The position numbers and the translations under genes are program-made. Of a DNA stretch of 64,000 nucleotides, positions 23,701 to 37,000 are shown piece by piece. Where the stretch lies: assembly GCA_945910005.1 (NCBI GenBank), contig CAMDTW010000240.1:248001-312000 (forward strand), read 5' to 3'. Each line of letters opens with the position of its first letter. Position 1 is the first letter of the stretch. The stretch is from Isoperla grammatica. Taxonomy: Eukaryota > Arthropoda > Insecta > Plecoptera > Perlodidae. The notes below the pieces were generated by a model. It saw nothing but the letters and a program-made list of their open reading frames with translations. It was not told where the DNA came from and did not search any database.

Positions 23701-25072
23701 AGAATTATAGGCTGCATTCTTCAAGAGTATAATGAAAATGCATAAATTGAGTTTTTTCGTCGTTTTTGGTTAAAATATGCATAAAATATAGAAATTGGCT
23801 GATTTTAGTCTATCTACTACAAACTTCCAGTTTTAAGAGGAATCTTGCATACGGCTGGGATTCCTAAGGGTTTCAACCAAAGTTGACAAATCGTTGTTTT
23901 AGAGCGTTTTAGGCTCCAATAAGCACAATTTGTCTATTTCGTCACATTTCGATAAATTCTATAGAAGTAACACCCTCCGTCGAAAAATAAGAATTATAGG
24001 TTGCATTCTTTAAGAGTATAATGAAAATGCATAAATTGAGTTTTTTCGTCGTTTTTGGTTAAAATATGCATAAAAAATAGAAATTGGCAGATTTCAGTCT
24101 ATATACCACAAACTTCCAGTTTTAAGAGGAATCTTGCATACGGCTGGGATTCCTAAGGGTTTCAACCAAAGTTGACAAATCGTTGTTTTAGAGCGTTTTA
24201 GGCTCCAATAAGCACAATTTGTCCATTTCGTCACCTTTCGATAACTACTTTAGAAGTTACACCAACCGTTGAAAAATAATAATGTTAGTGTGCATTCTGA
24301 AAGAGTATTATGAAAATGCATAAATTGAGTTTTTTTGGCGTTTTTGGTTTAAATATGCATAAAATATAGTAATTGGCTGATTTTAGTCTATCTACCACAA
24401 ACTTCCAGTTTTAAGAGGAATCTTGCATACGGCTGGGATTCCTAAGGGTTTCAACCAAATTGCACAAATCGTTGTTTTAGAGCGTTTCAGGCTCCAATAA
24501 GCACAATGTGTCCATTTCGTCACATTTCGATAACTTCTATAGAAGTTACACCCTCCGTTGAAAAATAAGAATTATATTTTGCATTCTTCAAGAGTATTAT
24601 GAAAATGCATAAATTGAGTTTTTTGGTCGTTTTTGGTTAAAATATGGATAAAATATAGAAATTGGCTGATTTCAGTCTATCTACCACAAACTTCGAGTTT
24701 TAAGAGGAATCTTGCATACAGCTGGGATTCCTAAGTGTTTCAACCAAAGTTGACAAATCGTTGTTTTAGAGCGTTTCAGGCTCCAATAAGCACAATTTGT
24801 CCATTTCGTCACATATCGATTACTTCTATAGAAGTTACACCCTCCGTTGAAAAATAAGAATTATAAGCTGCATTCTTCAAGAGTATAATGAAAATGCATA
24901 AATTGAGTTTTTTCGTCGTTTTTGGTTAAAATATGCATAAAATATAGAAATTGGCTGATTTTAGTCTACCACAAACTTTGAGTTTTAAGAGGAATCTTGC
25001 ATACATCTGGGATTCCTAAGTGTTTTAACCAAAGTTGACAAATCGTTGTTTAAGAGCGTTTCAGGCTCCAAT
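20756..25072 (+). repeat. HOR unit A4 (15 monomers; one deleted)
   Basis: This unit is close to A1 at an offset of 20755 from the start of the window. The AAGAATATGCATAC marker (210 in A1) recurs at 20966. The AATAACGTTAGTG marker recurs 20466 bp from A1 (CGTTAG at 23127). The change of offset by one monomer falls at 22197, where CCAATAAGCTTAATTTG precedes an A1-1731-type monomer, so the counterpart of A1 monomer 1442-1730 is missing. It shares with A1, not A2, GAGTTTATCG near 22026 and AAGAATATG, so A4 is nearer to A1 than to A2. Confidence 0.88.
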
Positions 25073-25938
25073 AAGCACAATTTGTCCATTTCGTCACATT
25101 TCGATATTTTCTATAGAAGTTACACCCTCCGTCGAAAAATAAGAATTATAGGTTGCATTCTTCAAGAGTATAATGAAAATGCATAAATTGAGTTTTTTCG
25201 TCGTTTTTGGTTAAAATATGCATAAAAAATAGAAATTGGCTGATTTCAGTCTATCTACCACACACTTCCAGTTTTAAGAAGAATCTTGCATACGGCCGGG
25301 ATTCCTAAGGGTTTCAACCAAAGTTGACAAATCGTTGTTTTAGAGCGTTTCAGGCTCCAATAAGCACAATTTGTCCATTTCGTCACATTTCGATAACTTC
25401 TATAGAAGTTACATCCTCCGTTGAAAAATAAGAATTATAGGCTGCATTCTTCAAGAGTATAATGAAAATGCATAAATTGAGTTTTTTCGTCGTTTTTGGT
25501 TAAAATATGCATAAAATATAGAAATTGGCTGATTTTAGTCTATCTACCACAAACTTCCAGTTTTAAGAGGAATCTTGAATACGGCCGGGATTCCTAAGGG
25601 TTCCAACCAAAGTTGACAAATCGTTGTTTTAGAGCGTTTCAGGCTCCAATAAGCACAATTTGTCCATTTCGTCACATTTCGATAACTTCTATAAGAGTTA
25701 CACCCTCCGTCGAAAAATAAGAATTATAGGTTGCATTCTTCAAGAGTATAATGAAAATGCATAAATTGAGTTTTTTCGTCGTTTTTTTTAAAATATGGAT
25801 AAAATATAGAAATTGGCTGATTTCAGTCTATCTACCACACACTTCGAGTTTTAAGAGGAATCTTGCATACAGCTGGGATTCCTAAGTGTTTCAACCAAAG
25901 TTGACAAATCGTTGTTTTAGAGCGTTTCAGGCTCCAAT
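25073..25938 (+). repeat. Partial A unit A5 (3 monomers)
   Basis: Starts at 25073, 25362 and 25651 match monomers 4607, 4896 and 5185 of A2: CGATATTTTC, CACACACTTCCAG, ACATCCTCCG, CTTGAATACGG and the T-run TTCGTCGTTTTTTTT in place of the usual GTTTTTGG. CTATAAGAGTTAC near 25690 is private. The A order ends at 25939, where a class II monomer would be expected and a class I copy appears. Confidence 0.83.
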
Positions 25939-26804
25939 AAGCACAATTTGTCCATTTCGTCACATTTCGATTACTTCTATAGAAGTTACACCCTCCGTTG
26001 AAAAATAAGAATTATAGGTTGCATTCTTCAAGAGTATAATGAAAATGCATAAATTGAGTTTTTTCGTCGTTTTTGGTTAAAATATGCATAAAATATAGAA
26101 ATTGGCCGATTTTAGTCTATCTACCACAAGCTTCGAGTTTTAAGAGGAATCTTGCATACAGCTGGGATTCCTAAGTGTTTCAACCAAAGTTGACAAATTG
26201 TTGTTTTAGAGCGTTTCAGGCTCCAATAAGCACAATTTGTCCATTTCGTCACATTTCGATAACTTCTATAGAAGTTACACCCTCCGTCGAAAAATAAGAA
26301 TTATAGGTTGCATTCTTCAAGAGTATAATGAAAATGCATAAATTGAGTTTTTTCGTCGTTTTTGATAAAATATGCATAAAAAAGAGAAATTGGCTGATTT
26401 CAGTCTATCTACCACAAACTTCCAGTTTTAAGAGGAATCTTGCATACGGCCGGGATTCCTAAGGGTTTCAACCAAAGTTGACAAATCGTTGTTTTAGAGC
26501 GTTTCAGGCTCCAATAAGCACAATTTGTCCATTTCGTCACATTTCGATAACTTCTATAGAAGTTACACCCTCCGTTGAAAAATAAGAATTATAGGCTGCA
26601 TTCTTCAAGAGTATAATGAAAATGCATAAATTGAGTTTTTTCGTCGTTTTTGGTTAAAATATGCATAAAATATAGAAATTGGCTGATTTTAGTCTATCTA
26701 CTACAAACTTCCAGTTTTAAGAGGAATCTTGCATACGGCTGGGATTCCTAAGGGTTTCAACCAAAGTTGACAAATCGTTGTTTTAGAGCGTTTTAGGCTC
26801 CAAT
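25939..26804 (+). repeat. Linker monomers between families A and C (3 monomers)
   Basis: Starts at 25939, 26228 and 26516. The second has TTTTTGATAAAATATG (a shortened GGTTAAAA) and the AAAAAAGAG marker of A monomer 2877. The third resembles A monomer 3166, with CTATCTACTACAAAC. A-like order therefore carries on into the beginning of family C, suggesting that C was built on an A-derived stretch. Confidence 0.75.
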
Positions 26805-29800
26805 AAGCACAATTTGTCCATTTCGTCACATTTCGATAACTTCTATAGAAGTAACACCCTCCGTCGAAAAATAAGAATTATAGGTTGCATTCTTTAAGAG
26901 TATAATGAAAATGCATAAATTGAGTTTTTTCGTCGTTTTTGGTTAAAATATGCATAAAAAATAGAAATTGGCAGATTTCAGTCTATCTACCACAAACTTC
27001 CAGTTTTAAGAGGAATCTTGCATACGGCTGGGATTCCTAAGGGTTTCAACCAAAGTTGACAAATCGTTGTTTTAGAGCGTTTTAGGCTCCAATAAGCACA
27101 ATTTGTCCATTTCGTCACCTTTCGATAACTACTTTAGAAGTTACACCAACCGTTGAAAAATAATAATGTTAGTGTGCATTCTGAAAGAGTATTATGAAAA
27201 TGCATAAATTGAGTTTTTTTGGCGTTTTTGGTTTAAATATGCATAAAATATAGTAATTGGCTGATTTTAGTCTATCTACCACAAACTTCCAGTTTTAAGA
27301 GGAATCTTGCATACGGCTGGGATTCCTAAGGGTTTCAACCAAATTGCACAAATCGTTGTTTTAGAGCGTTTCAGGCTCCAATAAGCACAATGTGTCCATT
27401 TCGTCACATTTCGATAACTTCTATAGAAGTTACACCCTCCGTTGAAAAATAAGAATTATATTTTGCATTCTTCAAGAGTATTATGAAAATGCATAAATTG
27501 AGTTTTTTGGTCGTTTTTGGTTAAAATATGGATAAAATATAGAAATTGGCTGATTTCAGTCTATCTACCACAAACTTCAAGTTTTAAGAGGAATCTTGCA
27601 TACAGCTGGGATTCCTAAGTGTTTCAACCAAAGTTGACAAATCGTTGTTTTAGAGCGTTTCAGGCTCCAATAAGCACAATTTGTTCATTTCGTCACATAT
27701 CGATTACTTCTATAGAAGTTACACCCTCCGTTGAAAAATAAGAATTATAGGTTGCATTCTTCAAGAGTATAATGAAAATGCATGAATTGAGTTTTTTCGT
27801 CGTTTTTGGTTAAAATATGCATAAAAAATAGAAATTGGCTGATTTCAGTCTATCTACCAGACACTTCCAGTTTTAAGAAGAATCTTGCATACGGCCGGGA
27901 TTCCTAAGGGTTTCAACCAAAGTTGACAAATCGTTGTTTTAGAGCGTTTCAGGCTCCAATAAGCACAATTTGTCCATTTCGTCACATTTCGATAACTTCT
28001 ATAGAAGTTACATCCTCCGTTGAAAAATAAGAATTATAGGCTGCATTCTTCAAGAGTATAATGAAAATGCATAAATTGAGTTTTTTCGTCGTTGGTTAAA
28101 ATATGCATAAAATATAGAAATTGGCTGATTTTAGTCTATCTACCACAAACTTCCAGTTTTAAGAGGAATCTTGAATACGGCCGGGATTCCTAAGGGTTCC
28201 AACCAAAGTTGACAAATCGTTGTTTTAGAGCGTTTCAGGCTCCAATAAGCACAATTTGTCCATTTCGTCACATTTCGATAACTTCTATAGAAGTTACACC
28301 CTCCGTTGAAAAATAAGAATTATAGGCTGCATTCTTCAAGAGTATAATGAAAATGCATAAATTGAGTTTTTTCGTCGTTTTTGGTTAAAATATGCATAAA
28401 AAATAGAAATTTGCTGATTTTAGTCTATCTACCACAAACTTCCAGTTTTAAGAGGAATCTTGCATACGGCTGGGATTCCTAAGGGTTTCAACCAAATTGC
28501 ACAAATCGTTGTTTTAGAGCGTTTCAGGCTCCAATAAGCACAATTTGTCCATTTCGTCACATTTCGATTACTTCTATAGAAGTTACACCCTCCGTCGAAA
28601 AATAAGAATTATAGGTTGCATTCTTCAAGAGTATAATGAAAATGCATAAATTGAGTTTTTTCGTCGTTTTTGGTTAAAATATGCATAAAAAATAGAAATT
28701 GGCTGATTTCAGTCTATCTACCACAAACTTCCAGTTTTAAGAGGAATCTTGCATACGGCTGGGATTCCTAAGGGTTTCAACGAAAGTTGACAAATCGTTG
28801 TTTTAGAGCGTTTCAGGCTCCAATAAGCACAATTTGTCCATTTCGTCACCTTTCGATAACTACTTTAGAAGTTACACCAACCGTTGAAAAATAATAATGT
28901 TAGTGTGCATTCTGAAAGAGTATTATGAAAATGCATAAATTGAGTTTTTTTGGCGTTTTTGGTTTAAATATGCATAAAATATAGAAATTAGCTGATTTTA
29001 GTCGATCTACCACAAACTTCCAGTTTTAAGAGGAATCGTGCATACGGCTGGGATTCCTAAGGGTTTCAACCAAATTGCACAAATCGTTGTTTTAGAGCGT
29101 TTCAGGCTCCAATAAGCACAATTTGTCCATTTCGTCACATTTCGATAACTTCTATAGAAGTTACACCCTCCGTTGAAAAATAAGAATTATAGGCTGCATT
29201 CTTCAAGAGTATAATGAAAATGCATAAATTGAGTTTTTTCGTAGTTTTTGGTTAAAATATGCATAAAAAATAGAAATTGGCTGATTTCAGTCTATCTACC
29301 ACAAACTTCCAGTTTTAAGAGGAATCTTGCATACGGCCGGGATTCCTAAGGGTTTCAACCAAAGTTGACAAATCATTGTTTTAGAGCGTTTCAGGCTCCA
29401 ATAAGCACAATTTGTCCATTTCGTCACATTTCGAAAACTTCTATAGAAGTTACACCCTCCGTTGAAAAATAAGAATTATAGGCTGCATTCTTCAAGAGTA
29501 TAATGAAAATGCATAAATTGAGTTTTTTCGTCGTTTTTGGTTAAAATATGCATTAAATATAGAAATTGGCTGATTTTAGTCTATCTACCACAAACTTCCA
29601 GTTTTAAGAGGAATCTTGCATACGGCTGGGATTCCTAAGGGTTTGAACCAAAGTTGACAAATCGTTGTTTTAGAGCGTTTCAGGCTCCAATAAGCACAAT
29701 TTGTCCATTTCGTCACATTTCGATAACTACTTTAGAAGTTACACCAACCGTTGAAAAATAATAATGTTAGTGTGCATTCTGAAAGAGTATTATGAAAATG

Positions 29801-32800
29801 CCAAAATTGAGTTTTTTCGTCGTTTTTGGTTAAAATATGCATAAAATATAGAAATTGGCTTATTTTAGTATATCTACCACAAACTTCCAGTTTTAAGAGG
29901 AATCTTGCATACGGATGGGATTCCTAAGGGTTTCAACCAAATTGCACAAATCGTTGTTTTAGAGCGTTTCAGGCTCCAATAAGCACAATTTGTCCATTTC
30001 GTCACATTTCGATAATTTCTATAGAAGTTACACCCTCTGTCGAAAAATAAGAATTATAGGTTGCATTCTTAAAGAGTATAATGAAAATGCATAAATTGAG
30101 TTTTTTCGTCGTTTTTGGTTAAAATATGCATAAAATATAGAAATTGGCTGATTTCAGTCTATCTACCACAAACTTCCAGTTTTAAGAGGAATCTTGCATA
30201 CGGCTGGGATTCCTCAGGGTTTCAACCAAATTGCACAAATCGTAATTTTAGAGCGTTGTAGGCTCTAATAAGCACAATTTGTCCATTTCGTCACATTTCG
30301 ATAACTTCTATAGAAGTTACACCCTCCGTCGAAAAATAAGAATTATAGGTTGCATTCTTCAAGAGTATAATGAAAATGCATAAATTGAGTTTTTTCGTCG
30401 TTTTTGGTTAAAATATGCATAAAAAATAGAAATTGGCTGATTTCAGTCTATCTACCACAAACTTCCAGTTTTAAGAGGAATCTTGCATACGGCCGGGATT
30501 CCTAAAAGTTTCAACCAAAATTGACAAATCGTTGTTTTAGAGCGTTTCAGGCTCCAATAAGCACAATTTGTCCATTTCGTCACATTTCGATAACTTCTAT
30601 AGAAGTTACACCCTCCGTCGAAAAATAAGAATTATAGGTTGCATTCTTCAAGAGTATAATGAAAATGCATAAATTGAGTTTTTTCGTCGTTTTTGGTTAA
30701 AATATGCATAAAAAATAGAAATTGGCTGATTTCAGTCTATCTACCACAAACTTCCAGTTTTAAGAGGAATCTTGCATACGGCTGGGATTCCTAAGGGTTT
30801 CAACCAAAGTTGACAAATCGTTGTTTTAGAGCGTTTCAGGCTCCAATAAGCACAATTTGTCCATTTCGTCACATTTCGATAACTTCTATAGAAGTTACAC
30901 CCTCCGTCGAAAAATAAGAATTATATGTTGCATTCTTCAAGAGTATAATGAAAATGCATAAATTGAGCTTTTTCGTCGTTTTTGGTTAAAATATGCATAA
31001 AAAATAGAAATTGGCTGATTTCAGTCTATCTACCACAAACTTCCAGTTTTAAGAGGATCCTGCATACGGCTGGGATTCCTAAGGGTTTCAACCAAAGTTG
31101 ACAAATCGTTGTTTTAGAGCGATTCAGGCTCCAATAAGCACAATTTGTCCATTTCGTCACCTTTCGATAACTACTTTAGAAGTTACACCAACCGTTGAAA
31201 AATAATAATGTTAGTGTGCATTCTAAAGGAGTATTATGAAAATGCATAAATTGAGTTTTTTTGGCGTTTTTGGTTTAAATATGCATAAAATATAGAAATT
31301 GGCTGATTTTAGTCTATCTACCACAAACTTCCAGTTTTAAGAGGAATCTTGCATACGGCTGGGATTCCTAAGGGTTTCAACCAAAGTTGACAAATCGTTG
31401 TTTTAGAGCGTTTCAGGCTCCAATAAGCACAATTTGTCCATTTCGTTACATTTCGATAACTTCTTTAGAAGTTACACTAACCGTTGAAAAATAATAATGT
31501 TAGTGTGCATTCTGAAAGAGTATTATGAAAATGCATAAATTGAGTTTTTTGGTCGTTTTTGGTTAAAATATGCATAAAATATAGAAATTGTCTGATTTTA
31601 GTCAATCTACCACAAACTTCCAGTTTTAAGAGGAATCTTGCATACGGCCGGGATTCCTAAGGGTTTCAACCAAAGTTGACAAATCGTAATTTTAGAGCGT
31701 TGTAGGCTCTAATAAGCACAATTTGTCCATTTCGTCACATTTCGATAACTTCTATAGAAGTTACACCCTCCGTTGAAAAATAAGAATTATAGGCTGCAAT
31801 CTTCAAGAGTATAATGAAAATGCATAAATTGAGTTTTTTCGTTGTTTTTGGTTAAAATTTGCATAAAATATAGAAATTGGCTGATTTTAGTCTATTTACC
31901 ACAAACTTCCAGTTTTAAGAGGAATCTTGCATACGGCTGGGATTCCTAAGGGTTTCAACCAAATTGCACAAATCGTTGTTTTAGAGCGTTTCAGGCTCCA
32001 ATAAGCACAATTTGTCCATTTCGTCACATTTCGATAACTTCTATAGTAGTTACACCCTCCGTCGAAAAATAAGAATTATAGGTTGCATTCTTCAAGAGTA
32101 TAATAAAAATGCATAAATTGAGTTTTTTCGTCGTTTTTGGTTAAAATATGCATAAAAAATAGAAATTGGCTGATTTCAGTCTATCTACCACAAACTTCCA
32201 GTTTTAAGAGGAATCTTGCATACGGCCGGGGTTCCTAAGGGTTTCAACCAAAGTTGACAAATCGTTGTTTTAGAGCGTTTCAGGCTCCAATAAGCACAAT
32301 TTGTCCATTTCGTCACATTTCGATAACTTCTATAGAAGTTACACCCTCCGTCGAAAAATAAGAATTATAGGTTGCATTCTTCAAGAGTATAATGAAAATG
32401 CATTAATTGAGTTTTTTCGTCGTTTTTGGTTAAAATATGCATAAAAAATAGAAATTGGCTGATTTCAGTCTATCTACCACAAACTTTCAGTTTTAAGAGG
32501 AATCTTGCATACGGCCGGGATTCCTAAGGGTTTCAACCAAAGTTGACAAATCGTTGTTTTAGAGCGTTTCAGGCTCTAATAAGCACAATTTGTCCTTTTC
32601 GTCACATTTCGATAACTACTTTAGAAGTTACACCAACCGTTGAAAAATAATAATGTTAGTGTGCATTCTGAAAGAGTATTATGAAAATGCATAAATTGAG
32701 TTTTTTGGTCGTTTTTGGTTAAAATATGCATAAAATATAGAAATTGGCTGATTTTAGTCTATCTACCACAAACGTCCAGTTTTAAGAGGAATCTTGCATA

Positions 32801-34024
32801 CGGCTGGGATTCCTAAAGGTTTCAACCAAATTGCACAAATCGTTGTTTTAGAGCGTTTCAGGCTCCAATAAGCACAATTTGTCCATTTTGTCACATTTCG
32901 ATAACTTCTATAGAAGTTACACCCTCCGTCGAAAAATAAGAATTATAGGTTGCATTCTTCAAGATTATAATGAAAATGCATAAATTGAGTTTTTTCGTCG
33001 TTTTTGGTTAAAATATGCATAAAAATTAGAAATTGGCTGATTTCAGTCTATCTACCACAAACTTCCAGTTTTAAGAGGAATCTTGCATACGGCTGGGATT
33101 CCTAAGGGTTTCAACCAAATTGCACAAATCGTTGTTTTAGAGCGTTTCAGGCTCCAATAAGCACAATTTGTCCATTTCGTCACATTTCGATAACTTCTAT
33201 AGAAGTTACACCCTCCGTCGAAAAATAAGAATTATAGGTTGCATTCTTCAAGAGTATAATGAAAATGCATAAATTGAGTTTTTTCGTCGTTTTTGGTTAA
33301 AATATGCATAAAAAATAGAAATTGGCTGATTTCAGTCTATCTACCACAAACTTCCAGTTTTAAGAGGAATCTTGCATACGGCCGGGATTCCTAAGGGTTT
33401 CAACCAAAGTTGAAAAACGTTGTTTTAGAGCGTTTTAGGCTCTAATAAGCACAATTGGTCCTTTTCGTCACATTTCGATAACTACTTTAGAAGTTACACC
33501 AACCGTTGAAAAATAATAATGTTAGTGTGCATTCTGAAAGAGTATTATGAAAATGCATAAATTGAGTTTTTTGGTCGTTTTTGGTTAAAATATGCATAAA
33601 ATATAGAAATTGGCTGATTTTAGTCTATCTACCACAAACTTCCAGTTTTAAGAGGAATCTTGCATACGGCTGGGATTCCTAAGGGTTTCAACCAAATTGC
33701 ACAAATCGTTGTTTTAGAGCGTTTCAGGCTCCAATAAGCACAATTTGTCCATTTTGTTACATTTCGATAACTTCTATAGAAGTAACACCCTCCGTCGAAA
33801 AATAAGAATTATAGGTTGCATTCTTCAAGAGTATAATGAAAATGCATAAATTGAGTTTTTTCGTCGTTTTTGGTTAAAATATGCATAAAAAATAGAAATT
33901 GGCTGATTTCAGTCTATCTTCCACAAACTTCCAGTTTTAAGAGGAATCTTGCATACGGCCGGGATTTCTAAGGGTTTCAACCAAAGTTGACAAATCGTTG
34001 TTTTAGAGCGTTTCAGGCTCCAAT
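26805..34024 (+). repeat. HOR unit C1 (25 monomers, 7220 bp)
   Basis: Markers recur 7220 bp downstream, then 7509 bp after an extra monomer in C2: CAAACTTCAAG (27571 and 34791), ATGCATGAATTG (about 27779 and 34999), TACCAGACACTTCC (about 27856 and 35076), CGTCGTTGGTTAAAA with a missing T-run (about 28087 and 35307), AAATCATTG (29371 and 36880), GAGGATCCTGCATAC, AATCGTAATTTTAGAG, CTGCAATCTTC, AAACGTCCAG and TTGAAAAACGTTG. Its first monomers follow the A order 3455, 3744, 4033, 4322-like. Confidence 0.9.
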
Positions 34025-37000
34025 AAGCACAATTTGTCCATTTTGTTACATTTCGATAACTTCTATAGAAGTAACACCCTCCGTCGAAAAATAAGAATTA
34101 TAGGTTGCATTCTTCAAGAGTATAATGAAAATGCATAAATTGAGTTTTTTCGTCGTTTTTGGTTAAAATATGCATAAAAAATAGAAATTGGCAGATTTCA
34201 GTCTATCTACCACAAACTTCCAGTTTTAAGAGGAATCTTGCATACGGCTGGGATTCCTAAGGGTTTCAACCAAAGTTGACAAATCGTTGTTTTAGAGCGT
34301 TTTAGGCTCCAATAAGCACAATTTGTCCATTTCGTCACCTTTCGATAACTACTTTAGAAGTTACACCAACCGTTGAAAAATAATAATGTTAGTGTGCATT
34401 CTGAAAGAGTATTATGAAAATGCATAAATTGAGTTTTTTTGGCGTTTTTGGTTTAAATATGCATAAAATATAGTAATTGGCTGATTTTAGTCTATCTACC
34501 ACAAACTTCCAGTTTTAAGAGGAATCTTGCATACGGCTGGGATTCCTAAGGGTTTCAACCAAATTGCACAAATCGTTGTTTTAGAGCGTTTCAGGCTCCA
34601 ATAAGCACAATGTGTCCATTTCGTCACATTTCGATAACTTCTATAGAAGTTACACCCTCCGTTGAAAAATAAGAATTATATTTTGCATTCTTCAAGAGTA
34701 TTATGAAAATGCATAAATTGAGTTTTTTGGTCGTTTTTGGTTAAAATATGGATAAAATATAGAAATTGGCTGATTTCAGTCTATCTACCACAAACTTCAA
34801 GTTTTAAGAGGAATCTTGCATACAGCTGGGATTCCTAAGTGTTTCAACCAAAGTTGACAAATCGTTGTTTTAGAGCGTTTCAGGCTCCAATAAGCACAAT
34901 TTGTTCATTTCGTCACATATCGATTACTTCTATAGAAGTTACACCCTCCGTTGAAAAATAAGAATTATAGGTTGCATTCTTCAAGAGTATAATGAAAATG
35001 CATGAATTGAGTTTTTTCGTCGTTTTTGGTTAAAATATGCATAAAAAATAGAAATTGGCTGATTTCAGTCTATCTACCAGACACTTCCAGTTTTAAGAAG
35101 AATCTTGCATACGGCCGGGATTCCTAAGGGTTTCAACCAAAGTTGACAAATCGTTGTTTTAGAGCGTTTCAGGCTCCAATAAGCACAATTTGTCCATTTC
35201 GTCACATTTCGATAACTTCTATAGAAGTTACATCCTCCGTTGAAAAATAAGAATTATAGGCTGCATTCTTCAAGAGTATAATGAAAATGCATAAATTGAG
35301 TTTTTTCGTCGTTGGTTAAAATATGCATAAAATATAGAAATTGGCTGATTTTAGTCTATCTACCACAAACTTCCAGTTTTAAGAGGAATCTTGAATACGG
35401 CCGGGATTCCTAAGGGTTCCAACCAAAGTTGACAAATCGTTGTTTTAGAGCGTTTCAGGCTCCAATAAGCACAATTTGTCCATTTCGTCACATTTCGATA
35501 ACTTCTATAGAAGTTACACCCTCCGTTGAAAAATAAGAATTATAGGCTGCATTCTTCAAGAGTATAATGAAAATGCATAAATTGAGTTTTTTCGTCGTTT
35601 TTGGTTAAAATATGCATAAAAAATAGAAATTGGCTGATTTTAGTCTATCTACCACAAACTTCCAGTTTTAAGAGGAATCTTGCATACGGCTGGGATTCCT
35701 AAGGGTTTCAACCAAATTGCACAAATCGTTGTTTTAGAGCGTTTCAGGCTCCAATAAGCACAATTTGTCCATTTCGTCACATTTCGATTACTTCTATAGA
35801 AGTTACACCCTCCGTCGAAAAATAAGAATTATAGGTTGCATTCTTCAAGAGTATAATGAAAATGCATAAATTGAGTTTTTTCGTCGTTTTTGGTTAAAAT
35901 ATGCATAAAAAATAGAAATTGGCTGATTTCAGTCTATCTACCACAAACTTCCAGTTTTAAGAGGAATCTTGCATACGGCTGGGATTCCTAAGGGTTTCAA
36001 CGAAAGTTGACAAATCGTTGTTTTAGAGCGTTTCAGGCTCCAATAAGCACAATTTGTCCATTTCGTCACCTTTCGATAACTACTTTAGAAGTTACACCAA
36101 CCGTTGAAAAATAATAATGTTAGTGTGCATTCTGAAAGAGTATTATGAAAATGCATAAATTGAGTTTTTTTGGCGTTTTTGGTTTAAATATGCATAAAAT
36201 ATAGAAATTAGCTGATTTTAGTCGATCTACCACAAACTTCCAGTTTTAAGAGGAATCGTGCATACGGCTGGGATTCCTAAGGGTTTCAACCAAATTGCAC
36301 AAATCGTTGTTTTAGAGCGTTTCAGGCTCCAATAAGCACAATTTGTCCATTTCGTCACATTTCGATAACTTCTATAGAAGTTACACCCTCCGTTGAAAAA
36401 TAAGAATTATAGGCTGCATTCTTCAAGAGTATAATGAAAATGCATAAATTGAGTTTTTTCGTAGTTTTTGGTTAAAATATGCATAAAAAATAGAAATTGG
36501 CTGATTTTAGTCTATCTACCACACACTTCCAGTTTTAAGAAGAATCTTGCATACGGCCGGGATTCCTAAGTGTTTCAACCAAAGTTGACAAATCGTTGTT
36601 TTAGAGCGTTTCAGGCTCCAATAAGCACAATTTGTCCATTTCGTCACATTTCGATATTTTCTATAGAAGTTACACCCTCCGTCGAAAAATAAGAATTATA
36701 GGTTGCATTCTTCAAGAGTATAATGAAAATGCATAAATTGAGTTTTTTCGTCGTTTTTGGTTAAAAAATGCATAAAAAATAGAAATTGGCTGATTTCAGT
36801 CTATCTACCACAAACTTCCAGTTTTAAGAGGAATCTTGCATACGGCCGGGATTCCTAAGGGTTTCAACCAAAGTTGACAAATCATTGTTTTAGAGCGTTT
36901 CAGGCTCCAATAAGCACAATTTGTCCATTTCGTCACATTTCGAAAACTTCTATAGAAGTTACACCCTCCGTTGAAAAATAAGAATTATAGGCTGCATTCT

